Source: Paenibacillus thiaminolyticus (GTDB taxonomy: Bacteria; Bacillota; Bacilli; Paenibacillales; Paenibacillaceae). From it: a DNA stretch of 64,000 bases. The DNA is taken from the NCBI RefSeq assembly GCF_007066085.1, contig NZ_CP041405.1, forward strand, positions 310,001 through 374,000, given 5' to 3'. Below are positions 43,159 to 52,456 of this stretch, one piece after another. A model generated the notes under the pieces. It made no database searches. It saw only the letters and a program-made list of their open reading frames with translations, and was not told the origin of the DNA. The number at the start of each line of letters is the position of its first letter. Within the stretch, counting starts at the first letter, position 1. The translations under genes and the position numbers were made by a program.

Positions 43159-44043
43159 TTAGAGCTCGGCCTGAAGCCTGTTCAGAAATCGCTTCGCCGC
43201 CTGCGCGATATGCTTCTCCTTCGGATGCACCCACCCGTAATAAACCGGTTCGGTAATCGGGGATTCCAGCGGTAGCGTGATGATATGCTCTCCGTCTTCC
43301 TTGAACGAATAATCGAGTCCGATCGTCACCGCGATTCCTTCCTTGACCGCATTGTGAATCGCCTGTGTATTGTTGCTAATGAATAGAATGTCAACCTCGC
43401 CATAGGCCGCGACGAACTGATCCATGAAGTCCCGGATATGCTCGTCATCATACAGCACGAGCGTCTGCTTCGCTAATGTATCGGGCGTGATTGCGCTCTC
43501 CAGACGAAGAGGGGACTGCTCATGGACGCCGACCACCAATTTGCCTTCCAAGAGCCGTTCGAAGGCAAGGCAGCGTTGTTGATGGAGCAGGCTTGCCGAC
43601 AGTGCGATTAATCCAATGTCAATCTTATCATGCTTCAGCAGCTCCAATATTTCCTTCGGGCCCTTCTCCATAATCTCCACCCTTACCCCTGGATAATCCC
43701 GCTTGAAGCGGGAGACGACATGCACCAGCAGATGCATCGGTCCCGGTATGGTGGCGATTCGCAATTGTCCGCTCAAAGCGTCGCTATAGGATTGGGCTTC
43801 GGCCCTGAGCTCCTGGAGCGCGACTAGCGCTTCATGAGCCTTGGCGATGAGGGCTCTGCCTTCCGGCGTCGGGACGGCTCCCAATCCGCGCGAGCGGTGG
43901 AACAGGCTCACGCCCAATTCCGATTCGAGCAAGGAGATGGACTGACTTATCGCCGACAGCGTGACATGCGAATGCTCCGCCGCTTTTGTAAATGATCCGG
44001 TTTTGGCCACTTGGACAATGTATTCGAGTTGTTCGAGATTCAT
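43159..44043 (-). CDS. LysR-family transcriptional regulator
   Basis: A 294-residue regulator. The N-terminal winged HTH is MNLEQLEYIVQVAKTGSFTKAAEHSHVTLSAISQSISLLESELG, followed by the effector domain (LRIATIPGPMHLLVHVVSRFKRDYPGVRVEIME...). It is divergent from the SDR gene with a 168-base gap containing an AT-rich palindrome, the normal arrangement for a LysR activator and its target. Confidence 0.94.
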   Translation of the reverse strand: MNLEQLEYIVQVAKTGSFTKAAEHSHVTLSAISQSISLLESELGVSLFHRSRGLGAVPTPEGRALIAKAHEALVALQELRAEAQSYSDALSGQLRIATIPGPMHLLVHVVSRFKRDYPGVRVEIMEKGPKEILELLKHDKIDIGLIALSASLLHQQRCLAFERLLEGKLVVGVHEQSPLRLESAITPDTLAKQTLVLYDDEHIRDFMDQFVAAYGEVDILFISNNTQAIHNAVKEGIAVTIGLDYSFKEDGEHIITLPLESPITEPVYYGWVHPKEKHIAQAAKRFLNRLQAEL

Positions 44044-44058
44044 AGACTTTCACCTCTT

Positions 44059-44075
44059 ATTAAGTATTACTTAAT
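44059..44075. promoter_or_regulatory. LysR-type binding site
   Basis: ATTAAGT-ATT-ACTTAAT is a perfect 7-bp inverted repeat beginning 16 bases before the LysR start codon, in the divergent spacer with the SDR gene. It fits the T-N11-A rule of LysR boxes. Confidence 0.65.
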
Positions 44076-44211
44076 TATATATTAGTTTATATAAATTTTA
44101 GTTAATAACAAGCGGTGTTACAATAGGGGCATAAGAGGATGCTTGAAGTCAATGAACTTTCTCACAATTCAGTAATCTGGTTCTGAATGAGAATATAGGG
44201 AGGAATGAAGC

Positions 44212-44961
44212 ATGACGGAGAACAGAGTAGCGGTTATCACTGGCGGGGCAAGCGGAATCGGCAAGGAAACGGCGCTGAAGTTCGCGCGGAAGGGCGATCG
44301 CGTCGTGGTCGCCGACTTCAACGAACAGGCCGGACAAGCAACGGTTGATCTTATTCGGGAGCAGGGCGGACAAGCCATCTTTGTCAAGACGGATGTATCC
44401 AAGCTCGAGGACATGGAGTCCTTGGTTGACACAGCGGTCGAGACGTTCGGCCGCATCGATGTCTTGTTCAATAATGCCGGGATCGGACGGGTTACGCCGG
44501 TGCTCGACCAGAATGTGAAGGATTATCATGATGTCATCAACGTGAATCAGCACGGGGTAGCCTATGGGATTATCGCGGCCGGCCGCAAGATGAGAGAGCT
44601 GGGCATCAAGGGCGTCATCATCAATACGGCCTCGGTATTCGGCTTCCTGGCTTCGCCGGGAACGTTCGCTTACCACGCGACGAAGGGCGCGGTCATTATG
44701 ATGACCAAGTCGGCGGCGCTGGAGCTGGCGGAATACGGTATTCGCGTCGTGGCGGTCGCGCCGGGCGCCGTCGACACGCCGATTATTCAGGGCTACAAGG
44801 ATAGAGGCATGGTAGACTCGATGAAAGCCAAAGTCATCGGCAATAAATTGACGCGGCCCGAGCAAGTGGCCGATGCGGTCTATTTGATGTCTCTCGAGGA
44901 AGCCAGCGCGATCAACGGAAGTGTCGTGATGGCAGATGAAGGGTATGCTTCCTTCAAATAA
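44212..44961 (+). CDS. Short-chain dehydrogenase/reductase
   Basis: A 249-residue NAD(P)-dependent Rossmann enzyme. It has VITGGASGIGKETA (cofactor loop), LFNNAGIGRVTPV, the catalytic Ser in INTASVFGFLASPG with Tyr and Lys in YHATKGAV, and APGAVDTPII. VVVADFNEQAG, with an acidic residue after strand beta2, favours NAD over NADP. The substrate is unknown; control by the divergent LysR protein is likely. AGGGAGGAATGAAGC lies before ATG 44212. Confidence 0.93.
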   Translation: MTENRVAVITGGASGIGKETALKFARKGDRVVVADFNEQAGQATVDLIREQGGQAIFVKTDVSKLEDMESLVDTAVETFGRIDVLFNNAGIGRVTPVLDQNVKDYHDVINVNQHGVAYGIIAAGRKMRELGIKGVIINTASVFGFLASPGTFAYHATKGAVIMMTKSAALELAEYGIRVVAVAPGAVDTPIIQGYKDRGMVDSMKAKVIGNKLTRPEQVADAVYLMSLEEASAINGSVVMADEGYASFK

Positions 44962-45010
44962 ACGGAGCGCTGCCGCATGGGGACTTTCAACAAGAGGATA
45001 ATGGAACGTA

Positions 45011-45058
45011 AGCGCTGAGTCTTCGGTCTTCGAATCCGATAGGCTCGGCGCTTTTTTT
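45011..45058 (+). terminator. Terminator after the SDR gene
   Basis: AGCGCTGAG (45011-45019) pairs with CTCGGCGCT (45044-45052) with one G-T pair, followed by TTTTTT. Confidence 0.8.
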
Positions 45059-45222
45059 CGATATGCGGTGATAAGGGGCGGAGACCATAAGAACAAGTGA
45101 TAAAGGGAAGAACTGGATCGTATGATTGAAATAACTGGCCATAATTGGTAACCTGTAATTAATCGACAGAATTGGTTGCTAGATTTCAGTGTCACATAGA
45201 AATGGTTGAAGGGATGAGGATC

Positions 45223-46197
45223 ATGTCGCAACAGCAATTCGCACGGCTCAAAGAGCGGCTTACAGTACCTGTTATTGCCGCTCCTATGTTTCTGGTTTCA
45301 AGCCCGGAAATGGTTATTGCAGGCTGTAAAGCCGGTATTATCGGCTCGTTCCCTCTGCTGAACGCCCGTACGAGCGATATTTTGGGAGAATGGATGGAGC
45401 GGATTACGCAAGAGCTGGCCGCAGCTCAGCAACAAGAGAGAGCACAGCCCGTTGCTCCCTGGGCGGTCAATCTGATCGTGCACCGAACGAACAAGCGCTT
45501 CGAATCAGATCTCGAGCTGATCAAGAAGTTCCAGCCGCCGATTGTGATTACATCGCTTGGGAATCCGCAAGCGGTTGTCGATATCGTGCATGAATATGGC
45601 GGGCTTGTTTTTTCCGATGTGATCAATCTGACTCATGCGAGAAAAGCGGCCGATACGGGTATTGATGGCTTGATTCTCGTGTGCAACGGCGCCGGCGGAC
45701 ATGCCGGAACGCTCAACCCGGTTGCCTTTCTGAGCGCGGTACAAGAATTCTGGAATGGGATTACGATTGTCGCCGGCTGCATCTCCCGCGGGCAGGATAT
45801 CGTAGCGATGGAGGTGCTCGGCGCCGATATGGTCTATATGGGAACGCGCTTTATCGCTACGGCCGAAAGCTACGCAAGCGAGGCTTATCGAAGCATGCTC
45901 ATGACATCGAATGCGGAAGATTTGATTTATACGGATGCATTGAGCGGCGTCCACGGCAATTATCTCGTTCCCAGCATTCGCAATGCAGGGCTTGATCCGA
46001 ACCAATTGCGGAAGAAGGACACGATGGATTTCTCTTTTGCGCAAGTCAGCGAAGCCAAGGCATGGAAAGATATTTGGTCGGCCGGACAAGGCGTGGGGGC
46101 GATCAAGCGGACGGCGCCCATTGCCGACGTCGTTGCCGAACTGCGGGAGGAGTATCAGCAAACCTATGCTTCTCTCGTCCCTGCTTGCATGGGCTGA
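45223..46197 (+). CDS. Nitronate monooxygenase (2-nitropropane dioxygenase family)
   Basis: A 324-residue FMN TIM-barrel enzyme. Family blocks are LTVPVIAAPMFLVSSPEMVIAGCKAGIIGSFPLLNAR, NLIVHRTNKRFESDLELI, ILVCNGAGGHAGTLNP (conserved HxG flavin region) and GADMVYMGTRFIATAES. It detoxifies alkyl nitronates or similar acids. ATG 45223 is a compromise; in-frame ATGs at 45202 and 45214 are possible and the ribosome site (GATGAGGA) is close. Confidence 0.9.
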   Translation: MSQQQFARLKERLTVPVIAAPMFLVSSPEMVIAGCKAGIIGSFPLLNARTSDILGEWMERITQELAAAQQQERAQPVAPWAVNLIVHRTNKRFESDLELIKKFQPPIVITSLGNPQAVVDIVHEYGGLVFSDVINLTHARKAADTGIDGLILVCNGAGGHAGTLNPVAFLSAVQEFWNGITIVAGCISRGQDIVAMEVLGADMVYMGTRFIATAESYASEAYRSMLMTSNAEDLIYTDALSGVHGNYLVPSIRNAGLDPNQLRKKDTMDFSFAQVSEAKAWKDIWSAGQGVGAIKRTAPIADVVAELREEYQQTYASLVPACMG

Positions 46198-46240
46198 CAC
46201 GAAGGCCAAGTGATGCTGGCAGTTTATGTTGTAGCAAGCG

Positions 46241-46263
46241 AAAAGGGGCGATGAGCCCCTTTT
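46241..46263. terminator. Bidirectional terminator
   Basis: AAAAGGGGC pairs with GCCCCTTTT over a five-base loop, between the convergent NMO and GNAT genes; A and T flanks serve both directions. Confidence 0.85.
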
Positions 46264-46285
46264 CTGTCGTTACGGGCTTCCAAGC

Positions 46286-46840
46286 TCATTGGGGATACAG
46301 CTCTTGAAACTCTTCCTTGGTCATGCCGAAATAGACTTCATCATAATATTGCCCGCCGGTATAAATCATCCTTCTCAATCTTCCTTCTTCCTTAAATCCC
46401 AGCTTGCGATGCAGGCTGATCGATGCCTGGTTGAAGGAGTACACATTTATGGTCGCCTTCTCGTAGCGCAGCTCCAGGAAGTAATGCCTCAGCACGGTTA
46501 CAATCATGTCTTTTGCGTAGCCTTTGCCCCTGTAGGCGGGCAAGACGGTTATGCCATAATCAAAGGTCCCGTTCTTGGAATCGCAGCCCGCGACTTCGAT
46601 CGTTCCGACCACATTTCGCTCCTTATCTTCCGCAATCCAGAAAAAATCATCGCTGTCTTTGGATGCGCCCTGCGATATTTGTTCCATCCACTCCTCGATT
46701 TGCGCCTTCGTCCGCGGAAACGCGATCGAATCATGACTTTGCAGAATGGCATCGTCCAGGCTCTCAAAGACGTGAATATCTTCGGTGTCGGGAGCGCGAA
46801 GCTGTACGGCGGCGCCCTTCCAATATGAAATCATCTGCAT
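46286..46840 (-). CDS. GNAT-family N-acetyltransferase
   Basis: A 184-residue acetyl-CoA-dependent acetyltransferase of the RimJ/RimL type. It has VQLRAPDTEDIHVFESLDDA, then YGITVLPAYRGKGYAKDMIVTVLRHYF (the Q/RxxGxG/A acetyl-CoA loop) and INVYSFNQASISLHRKLGFKEEGRLRRMIY. ATG 46840 is preferred over an ORF opening 17 codons earlier because an AGGAGG-AAGGA stretch falls between them. The acceptor is unknown. Confidence 0.9.
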   Translation of the reverse strand: MQMISYWKGAAVQLRAPDTEDIHVFESLDDAILQSHDSIAFPRTKAQIEEWMEQISQGASKDSDDFFWIAEDKERNVVGTIEVAGCDSKNGTFDYGITVLPAYRGKGYAKDMIVTVLRHYFLELRYEKATINVYSFNQASISLHRKLGFKEEGRLRRMIYTGGQYYDEVYFGMTKEEFQELYPQ

Positions 46841-46990
46841 GTTTCCTTGCTGCCTCCTATATTTGTCTATGTACGGATGCTGTTCACCCATATCTTTCTA
46901 TCATTTTAGTAGAGATAGACTAGAATTTCCACTTGCTGCCGTTTGATGCGAGGGACTCAGTATCGGGCAGACGCATTTATGGAAAAGGAA

Positions 46991-47013
46991 GAAGCCCTGA
47001 CGTTCAGGGCTTC
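46991..47013 (-). terminator. Terminator of the LPMO gene
   Basis: GAAGCCCTGA pairs perfectly with TCAGGGCTTC over a three-base loop, followed by a T-rich run (TTCCTTTTCC) on the minus strand. Confidence 0.8.
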
Positions 47014-47035
47014 CGTACGCGTTCGCTGCTGCACC

Positions 47036-48382
47036 TTATTTCAACAGCCATAGGGCAGGGACATTCGGCGGCTCCCAGCCGACCAGCGAGGTATGCGCGA
47101 CCCGCGCCTCATACGTCCTGCCGTTGTACGTGACAAGCGCGCCGGCCGCATACGAGGTGTTCGGAGCCCAAGGCGTCGCGGCAGGGGCGGGCGCTGTCGT
47201 AACGTTCAACGCGCTGCTGGGCAGGGAGACATTGCCGGCTGCATCAAACGCCACAACCGTAAACGTATAGGAGGTCTCCGGCTGCAGACCGGACACGGTG
47301 TAGTTCAATCCGCTCGTCGTTCCCGCCAGAGCCGTTCCGTTATAAATGCGGTACCCGGCTACACCAACATTGTCCGTGGATGCGTTCCAGGTCAAGGTCA
47401 CGCTCGACGAAGTGATGGCCGAAGCGGTCAAGGACGATGGCGCAGCAGGAGGCTCCGTATCGGGCTGCGGGGGCAGGGTGGTGAAGGTGACGACATTGCT
47501 GCTGGCCGATTGATTGCCGGCGGCATCGACGGCCCGGACCGAATACGAATAGGAGGTGCTAGGCGTCAACCCTGCAAGGGTATAGGTTAACGTCGACCCG
47601 TTCGTGGAAGCCGCCAATGTGGAGCCTCGATAAATCTTATATCCCGTGACGCCGGCATTGTCGGTCGAAGCATCCCATGTCAAAATGGCGCTCGTAGACG
47701 TAACGTTCGATACGGCCAGGTTCGCAGGCGCTGCGGGAGGCGTCGGATCGACCGGGGAACCGCCCCCGAAGTCCACATCGATGACATTGTAGAACGCATT
47801 CGCCGTATCCGCGATTTCCCATACCGCCAAGATGACCTGGTAGCCGGTGCGGCTTGGGACATCGCATGTATCTGAATAGGAATGTGGCGGCTGCTTGCCT
47901 TTGTAATCGACGCTGCAGAACGGGGTCAAGTCGAAGGAAGCACGCGTGAGCGGCTCATCCGGATTCCAGTTCTGCTTCGTGATGTAGTACTTCCAGCTCG
48001 TGGTTGCATGATTGGCTTCAATGGTCCAATGGAACGTCGTCGTCCCCGGCGTAATGCTGACCTTGCTCCAGCGGGTGGCCGATTGCTGATCCAGCTCCGG
48101 AAAAGCTCCATTCGCACTTGCGATCTTGCCGTCGGCCGGACCGGCGGCAGGGAAGCCCTTGTGCGCTTCCAGGCTTTGCGGTTCGTAGATGATGAACCCG
48201 CATTTTTTGTTGACGCCCTTGGCGCACAGGTCGGCGCGGCTGCTTGGGGAATCAATGTAGCCGTGGGCAAGCGCCTTGCCGGAGAAGACGATCATGACGA
48301 ACATGAGGGCGAGCGCCATGCCGCTGGATAGCAGCCATCTCCGGAACAATGGATGGGGTACATAACGATTTGCCAACTTCAT
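47036..48382 (-). CDS. Lytic polysaccharide monooxygenase (AA10) with two FN3 domains and a chitin-binding domain
   Basis: A 448-residue secreted copper enzyme cleaving crystalline chitin (or cellulose) by oxidation. The signal peptide ends in ALA, leaving the required N-terminal histidine (HGYIDSPSSRADLC). The second copper His is in TIEANHATTSWKYYI, and the axial Phe is in NAFYNVIDVDF. Two fibronectin III domains follow (about 212-300 and 305-395; both with LTWDASTDN/LTWNASTDN-type starts). The last 50 residues are a CBM5/12-type chitin-binding domain (WAPNTSYAAGALVTYNGRTYEARV). It stands alone with its own terminator. No chitinase is in the window. Confidence 0.94.
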   Translation of the reverse strand: MKLANRYVPHPLFRRWLLSSGMALALMFVMIVFSGKALAHGYIDSPSSRADLCAKGVNKKCGFIIYEPQSLEAHKGFPAAGPADGKIASANGAFPELDQQSATRWSKVSITPGTTTFHWTIEANHATTSWKYYITKQNWNPDEPLTRASFDLTPFCSVDYKGKQPPHSYSDTCDVPSRTGYQVILAVWEIADTANAFYNVIDVDFGGGSPVDPTPPAAPANLAVSNVTSTSAILTWDASTDNAGVTGYKIYRGSTLAASTNGSTLTYTLAGLTPSTSYSYSVRAVDAAGNQSASSNVVTFTTLPPQPDTEPPAAPSSLTASAITSSSVTLTWNASTDNVGVAGYRIYNGTALAGTTSGLNYTVSGLQPETSYTFTVVAFDAAGNVSLPSSALNVTTAPAPAATPWAPNTSYAAGALVTYNGRTYEARVAHTSLVGWEPPNVPALWLLK

Positions 48383-48636
48383 TTTCCTCCTTGCGATTGG
48401 AATGGATGTGTATAAGAACTCAAGCTGAGCTTATACCGGATGAGGACAATAGACCTCCGCACGGGCATCGAGATATACGCTTTAACTTCGCCGCGCGCGG
48501 ATGTATGATCGGGGAATACGGATTCGATATGTATTTTTATTCAAGCGGTTTATGTCTTATTAATGAAAAATAGAAAAATTATGAAGAACGGCTGCTGCGC
48601 CTTGGCAGGGAACAGACGGGAGAGAACAATGGCAAA
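48383..48636. other. Spacer upstream of the LPMO gene
   Basis: An AT-rich stretch near 48520-48590 is the likely promoter area of the LPMO gene, but no -35/-10 pair is convincing. No gene is seen. Confidence 0.3.
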
Positions 48637-48666
48637 AAGACGCCAAGCCGCGCGGCTTGACGTCTT
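48637..48666 (-). terminator. Terminator of the aldehyde dehydrogenase gene
   Basis: AAGACGCCAAGCCG pairs with CGGCTTGACGTCTT (one mismatch); on the minus strand it is followed by TTTTTGCC. Confidence 0.8.
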
Positions 48667-48739
48667 GCCGAATCCCGTTGTACACGGCTTCGGTCCGGAT
48701 GCGGCTAGCGCCGTCCGGCGTAATCTAGTCACTGCTGTC

Positions 48740-50218
48740 CTAGTTCAGGTTCACCCACACCGTCTTCACTTCGGTATAGTTGTCGAGCGCATAGGAGCCC
48801 ATCTCCCGTCCAAGGCCCGATTGCTTGTAGCCGCCGAACGGAGCGGCCGCGTCGAAGGCGTTGTAGCAGTTCACCCAGACCGTGCCCGCTTTCAGCTTGC
48901 TTGCCAGATAGTGGGCTTGCTTCAGATTTTGCGTCCATACTCCCGCAGCCAAGCCGTAATCGGATTGGTTGGCCTGCTCAATCAAATCATCGAGCGTATC
49001 GTACGGCATCGCCGCCACGACAGGCCCGAAGATCTCTTCGCAGGCGATCGTCATCTTCGGATCGACATGCGCGAATATCGTCGGTTCGACGAAGTAGCCC
49101 TGTCCGCCAGGCACTTTGCCGCCGGCAACCAGCTCTGCGCCGGCCGCTTTCCCCGCCTCGATATAGCGCTTCACGATGTCATGCTGCTCGGACGAGACGA
49201 GCGGGCCCATCTCCGTATCCGGATCGAGGCCGCTTCCTACCCGGATCCGCTTCGCCTCCGACGCCAGGTCTGCCACGACGTTATCATATAATTTCTTTTG
49301 CACGTAGAGCCGCGAGCCTGCCGAGCACACCTGCCCCTGATTGAAGGTGATGCCCCGCAGCGCGCCGGGCACCGCCCGGGACAGATCGGCGTCCGGGAGG
49401 ATGATGTTAGGCGATTTGCCGCCGAGCTCAAGCGTTACTTTTTTGACCGTATCTGCGGCTTCGCGCATAATCGATTTCCCGACAACCGTCGAGCCGGTGA
49501 AGGCGATCTTGTCGACTTGCGGATGCTGGACGAGCGGCGCGCCCGCCGTCTCGCCGAAGCCGGGGATGACATTGATGACGCCAGGCGGGAACCCGGCTTC
49601 CTGGGTCAATTGGGCCAGGTAGAGGGCGGACAGCGGCGTCTGCTCCGCCGGCTTCAGGACGATGGTGCAGCCGGTAGCGAGGGCGGCGCCGAGCTTCCAG
49701 GCCGCCATCAGCAGCGGGAAGTTCCACGGAATGATCTGGCCGACCACTCCGACCGCTTCATGTCTCGTATAGGTAAGGAAGTTGCCTGCCGTAGGAATGG
49801 TTTGTCCGACGATTTTCGTAGCCCAGCCGGCATAATAACGGAAATGCTCGATCGTGAGCGGAAGATCAGCCGCCTTCGTCTCCCGCAGCGGCTTGCCGTT
49901 ATCCAGCGTCTCCAGCTCAGCAAGCTCTTGCTTGTTCGCCTCGATGAGATCGGCCAGCTTATAGATGAGGCGGCTGCGAGCCGCCGCGCTCATGGTGGAC
50001 CATTTGCCATGATCGAATGCATGGCGCGCTGCCTTGACCGCCCGGTCCACATCCTCCTCACGCGCTTCCGACACGACCGCGAGCACTTCTCCCGTAGCCG
50101 GATTGATCGATGAAAAGACGTTGTTCTGGACGGATTCGACCCACTCTCCATTGATGAACAGCTTCTTCGTGCCTTGCAAAAAAGCTTCAACCTTCGGACT
50201 GATTTGGAACGATGACAA
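48740..50218 (-). CDS. NAD-dependent aldehyde dehydrogenase
   Basis: A 492-residue enzyme of the ALDH1/2-betaine aldehyde dehydrogenase branch. It has VVGQIIPWNFPLLMAAWKLGAALATGCTIVLKPAEQTP, VDKIAFTGSTVVGKSIM, the catalytic Glu in VTLELGGKSPNII and Cys in NQGQVCSAGSRLYV, and EEIFGPVVAAMPY. The start is TTG 50218, nine bases after AAGGAG; the overlapping ATG is out of frame. It is divergent from the glycine-riboswitch symporter unit and probably oxidises short aliphatic aldehydes. Confidence 0.94.
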   Translation of the reverse strand: MSSFQISPKVEAFLQGTKKLFINGEWVESVQNNVFSSINPATGEVLAVVSEAREEDVDRAVKAARHAFDHGKWSTMSAAARSRLIYKLADLIEANKQELAELETLDNGKPLRETKAADLPLTIEHFRYYAGWATKIVGQTIPTAGNFLTYTRHEAVGVVGQIIPWNFPLLMAAWKLGAALATGCTIVLKPAEQTPLSALYLAQLTQEAGFPPGVINVIPGFGETAGAPLVQHPQVDKIAFTGSTVVGKSIMREAADTVKKVTLELGGKSPNIILPDADLSRAVPGALRGITFNQGQVCSAGSRLYVQKKLYDNVVADLASEAKRIRVGSGLDPDTEMGPLVSSEQHDIVKRYIEAGKAAGAELVAGGKVPGGQGYFVEPTIFAHVDPKMTIACEEIFGPVVAAMPYDTLDDLIEQANQSDYGLAAGVWTQNLKQAHYLASKLKAGTVWVNCYNAFDAAAPFGGYKQSGLGREMGSYALDNYTEVKTVWVNLN

Positions 50219-50412
50219 GCATAATCACTCCTTCGTGAGAATATTCATTGACAATGATTGCAGGCTCTCACAAGATATGTATTCTCCAGGAGGACGAATC
50301 ATGCCCGTTGTGAGCGGGAGAAAGCAGGTGCGGTTCTTTTTCCATAAAATAGATCCTTGCGGAATCTGAGATGGTTCTCTATAATGGATGAACAACTTCA
50401 TAACTGGATGAA

Positions 50413-50602
50413 GTATACGGGAGACAGGATCAACCTGGCCGAAGGGGCAAAGCTCTCAGGCGCTTGTTATCGTTCGTAAGCGAATTGGATAAGCAGGACC
50501 GTATACGGACAGGACTCTGGAGAGACTCCATCGCGGAGCACCGAAGGGGCAAGACGCAGCAAGAAGCGCGTTAAAACTCTCAGGTAAAAGGACAGGGATT
50601 GC
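50413..50602 (+). ncRNA. Tandem glycine riboswitch (gcvT type)
   Basis: Two aptamers in series. The first is closed by a P1 stem GTATACGG (50413-50420) with CCGTATAC (50499-50506) and contains GGGAGACAGG and CCGAAGGGGCAAAGCTCTCA. The second starts at GGACAGGACTCTGGAGAGA (50508) and contains CACCGAAGGGGCAAG and AAACTCTCAGG-TAAAAGGACAG to about 50597. Both carry the conserved glycine-binding core. It controls the symporter gene at 50755 through the terminator at 50683. Confidence 0.95.
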
Positions 50603-50682
50603 AGATGTCAGGCATCTTTATGCTGGTATTGTGATTGCATTCACATATCATTCTTTTTGCTGTTCTGCAAAAATGTCCCCCG

Positions 50683-50712
50683 GAGTCAAATCTATCGATT
50701 TGGCTCTTTTTT
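50683..50712 (+). terminator. Expression-platform terminator of the glycine riboswitch
   Basis: GAGTCAAATC pairs with GATTTGGCTC (one G-T pair) over a four-base loop, followed by TTTTTT, 43 bases before the symporter start. Confidence 0.85.
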
Positions 50713-50754
50713 ATGTCGTCAGACATTGATTTTAATATGAAGAGGGGAATTGTA

Positions 50755-52095
50755 ATGCATTGGTTGGAAGTATGGCTGGATCGGGTGAATCAATTTGTGT
50801 GGGGGCCGCCGCTCCTCATCTTATTAGTGGGGACCGGTATTTTTCTAACGATTCGGCTCGGGCTGCTGCAGGTGCTTCGCCTGCCGCTGGCGCTCAAGCT
50901 CATATTCACTGCGAAAAACGAAGGCAAAGGCGACGTCACGAGCTTCGGCGCGCTGGCTACCGCCCTGGCGGCCACGATCGGAACGGGGAATATTGTCGGC
51001 GTCGCCACCGCGATTCAGATAGGCGGGCCGGGCGCGCTGTTTTGGATGTGGCTGGCCGCATTTTTTGGCATGGCGACGAAGTATGCGGAAGGCTTGTTGG
51101 CCGTGAAATTCCGGAAAATCGACGAGAACGGGCAAGTGTCGGGCGGCCCGATGTACTATATCGAACAAGGCTTGGGTGCGAAGTTCAAACCGCTTGCGAT
51201 CTATTTCGCGGTGAGCGGGGTATTGGTAGCCTTATTAGGCATCGGCACTCTTCCGCAGGTGAATGCGATCGTATCATCCAGCCAGACCAGCCTGGGGATT
51301 CCTGTAGCGGTAACCGCAGGAGTGGTGACCCTCGCGATAGCTCTAGTGACGATTGGCGGTCTCAAGAGCATTGCTAGGGTGACCACCAAAGTCGTGCCTG
51401 CGATGGCTATCATCTATGTCGTAGCCAGCGTCATCGTTCTGATCACTTTCGCCGACAAGATTCCGAACGCGCTGTCGCTTGTTTTCCAGAGCGCCTTCAG
51501 CCCGGCTGCGGCGGGCGGCGGCTTCCTCGGAGCGACCGTCATGATGGCCATTCGGAACGGCATCGCGAGAGGGGTGTTTTCGAATGAATCCGGGCTCGGC
51601 AGCGCTCCGATCGCGGCGGCGGCGGCCAAGGTGAAATGGCCCGCGGAGCAGGGACTTGTATCGATGACCGGTACGTTCATTGACACGATTATCATTTGTA
51701 CGCTGACCGGCCTGACGCTGATTGTGACCGGGGCGTGGAACGGTATGGCGGAAGGTGCGGCCATGACGCAAGCGGCGTTCGATGCCGCGATGCCTTTCGG
51801 GTCTATCATTCTGACGATATGTCTTATGTTATTTGCTTTTACGACGATTCTGGGGTGGAACTATTACGGCGAGCGCTGTATTGTCTATTTATTCGGCGTG
51901 CGGGCGATCTTGCCTTACCGCATTGTGTTCATCGCCATGGTCGCGGCAGGCGCGTTCATCAAGCTGCATGCGATCTATCTGCTCTCGGACATCGTGAACG
52001 GGCTGATGGCTCTCCCGAACTTGGTCGCACTGTTGGGATTGTCCGGCGTGGTCGTGGCAGAGACCCGTCTTTATTTGCGGCATATGAAGCAGTGA
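50755..52095 (+). CDS. Alanine/glycine:cation symporter (AGCS family)
   Basis: A 446-residue membrane protein with about eleven hydrophobic segments. AGCS motifs are FGALATALAATIGTGNIVGVATAIQIGGPGALFWMW, GLLAVKFRKIDENGQVSGGPMYYIEQGLG, GVFSNESGLGSAPIAAAAAKV and FTTILGWNYYGERCIVYLFG. It imports (or exports) glycine or alanine with Na+ or H+. ATG 50755 follows AGAGGGG; the upstream in-frame methionines lie within or before the riboswitch terminator. The glycine riboswitch in front supports glycine as substrate; glycine-induced expression is typical of such units. Confidence 0.95.
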   Translation: MHWLEVWLDRVNQFVWGPPLLILLVGTGIFLTIRLGLLQVLRLPLALKLIFTAKNEGKGDVTSFGALATALAATIGTGNIVGVATAIQIGGPGALFWMWLAAFFGMATKYAEGLLAVKFRKIDENGQVSGGPMYYIEQGLGAKFKPLAIYFAVSGVLVALLGIGTLPQVNAIVSSSQTSLGIPVAVTAGVVTLAIALVTIGGLKSIARVTTKVVPAMAIIYVVASVIVLITFADKIPNALSLVFQSAFSPAAAGGGFLGATVMMAIRNGIARGVFSNESGLGSAPIAAAAAKVKWPAEQGLVSMTGTFIDTIIICTLTGLTLIVTGAWNGMAEGAAMTQAAFDAAMPFGSIILTICLMLFAFTTILGWNYYGERCIVYLFGVRAILPYRIVFIAMVAAGAFIKLHAIYLLSDIVNGLMALPNLVALLGLSGVVVAETRLYLRHMKQ

Positions 52096-52149
52096 GGCGC
52101 GTTCAGGCAGGCAATGCCCGGAACCCGGAATGGCAGAACTAGCAAGACT

Positions 52150-52177
52150 AGCCGAACCTGTTGTTCGGCTTTTTTTG
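52150..52177 (+). terminator. Terminator after the symporter
   Basis: AGCCGAAC pairs with GTTCGGCT over a five-base loop, followed by TTTTTTT. Confidence 0.9.
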
Positions 52178-52331
52178 CTATGTGGGGGGAGGGCATGGCA
52201 GGTCACGGTAGGCCAGGGCAAGGCCGGTCAAGGTAGATCACGATAGCTCAGGGCAGTTCAGGTCAGGTCACATGAAATTGCTGCACAGGAGCATCATTTT
52301 GAGACACAAGAAGCGAAATTCCGAGTAAATC

Positions 52332-52456
52332 CTGCAAAACTGCATCATTTCGCTCCTTTTGACCTCTATCCGTACCGAAGTGCAGGTAATTGATGTAGTT
52401 TTGCAGCATTCCTTTTTTCGTATACTCGTGTCATTGAAATTCCTGCATTATTGCAG
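52332..52456. repeat. Extragenic palindromic element, copy 2
   Basis: CTGCAAAACTGCAT (52332-52345) and ATGTAGTTTTGCAG (52393-52406) form 14-bp arms with one mismatch around a 47-base loop; CTGCATTATTGCAG (52443-52456) follows, preceded by AAATTC as in copy 1. The arm sequence, loop length and trailing small hairpin match 2188-2315. Upstream (52190-52265) is a G-rich stretch with repeated AGGTCA-like words. Confidence 0.75.
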
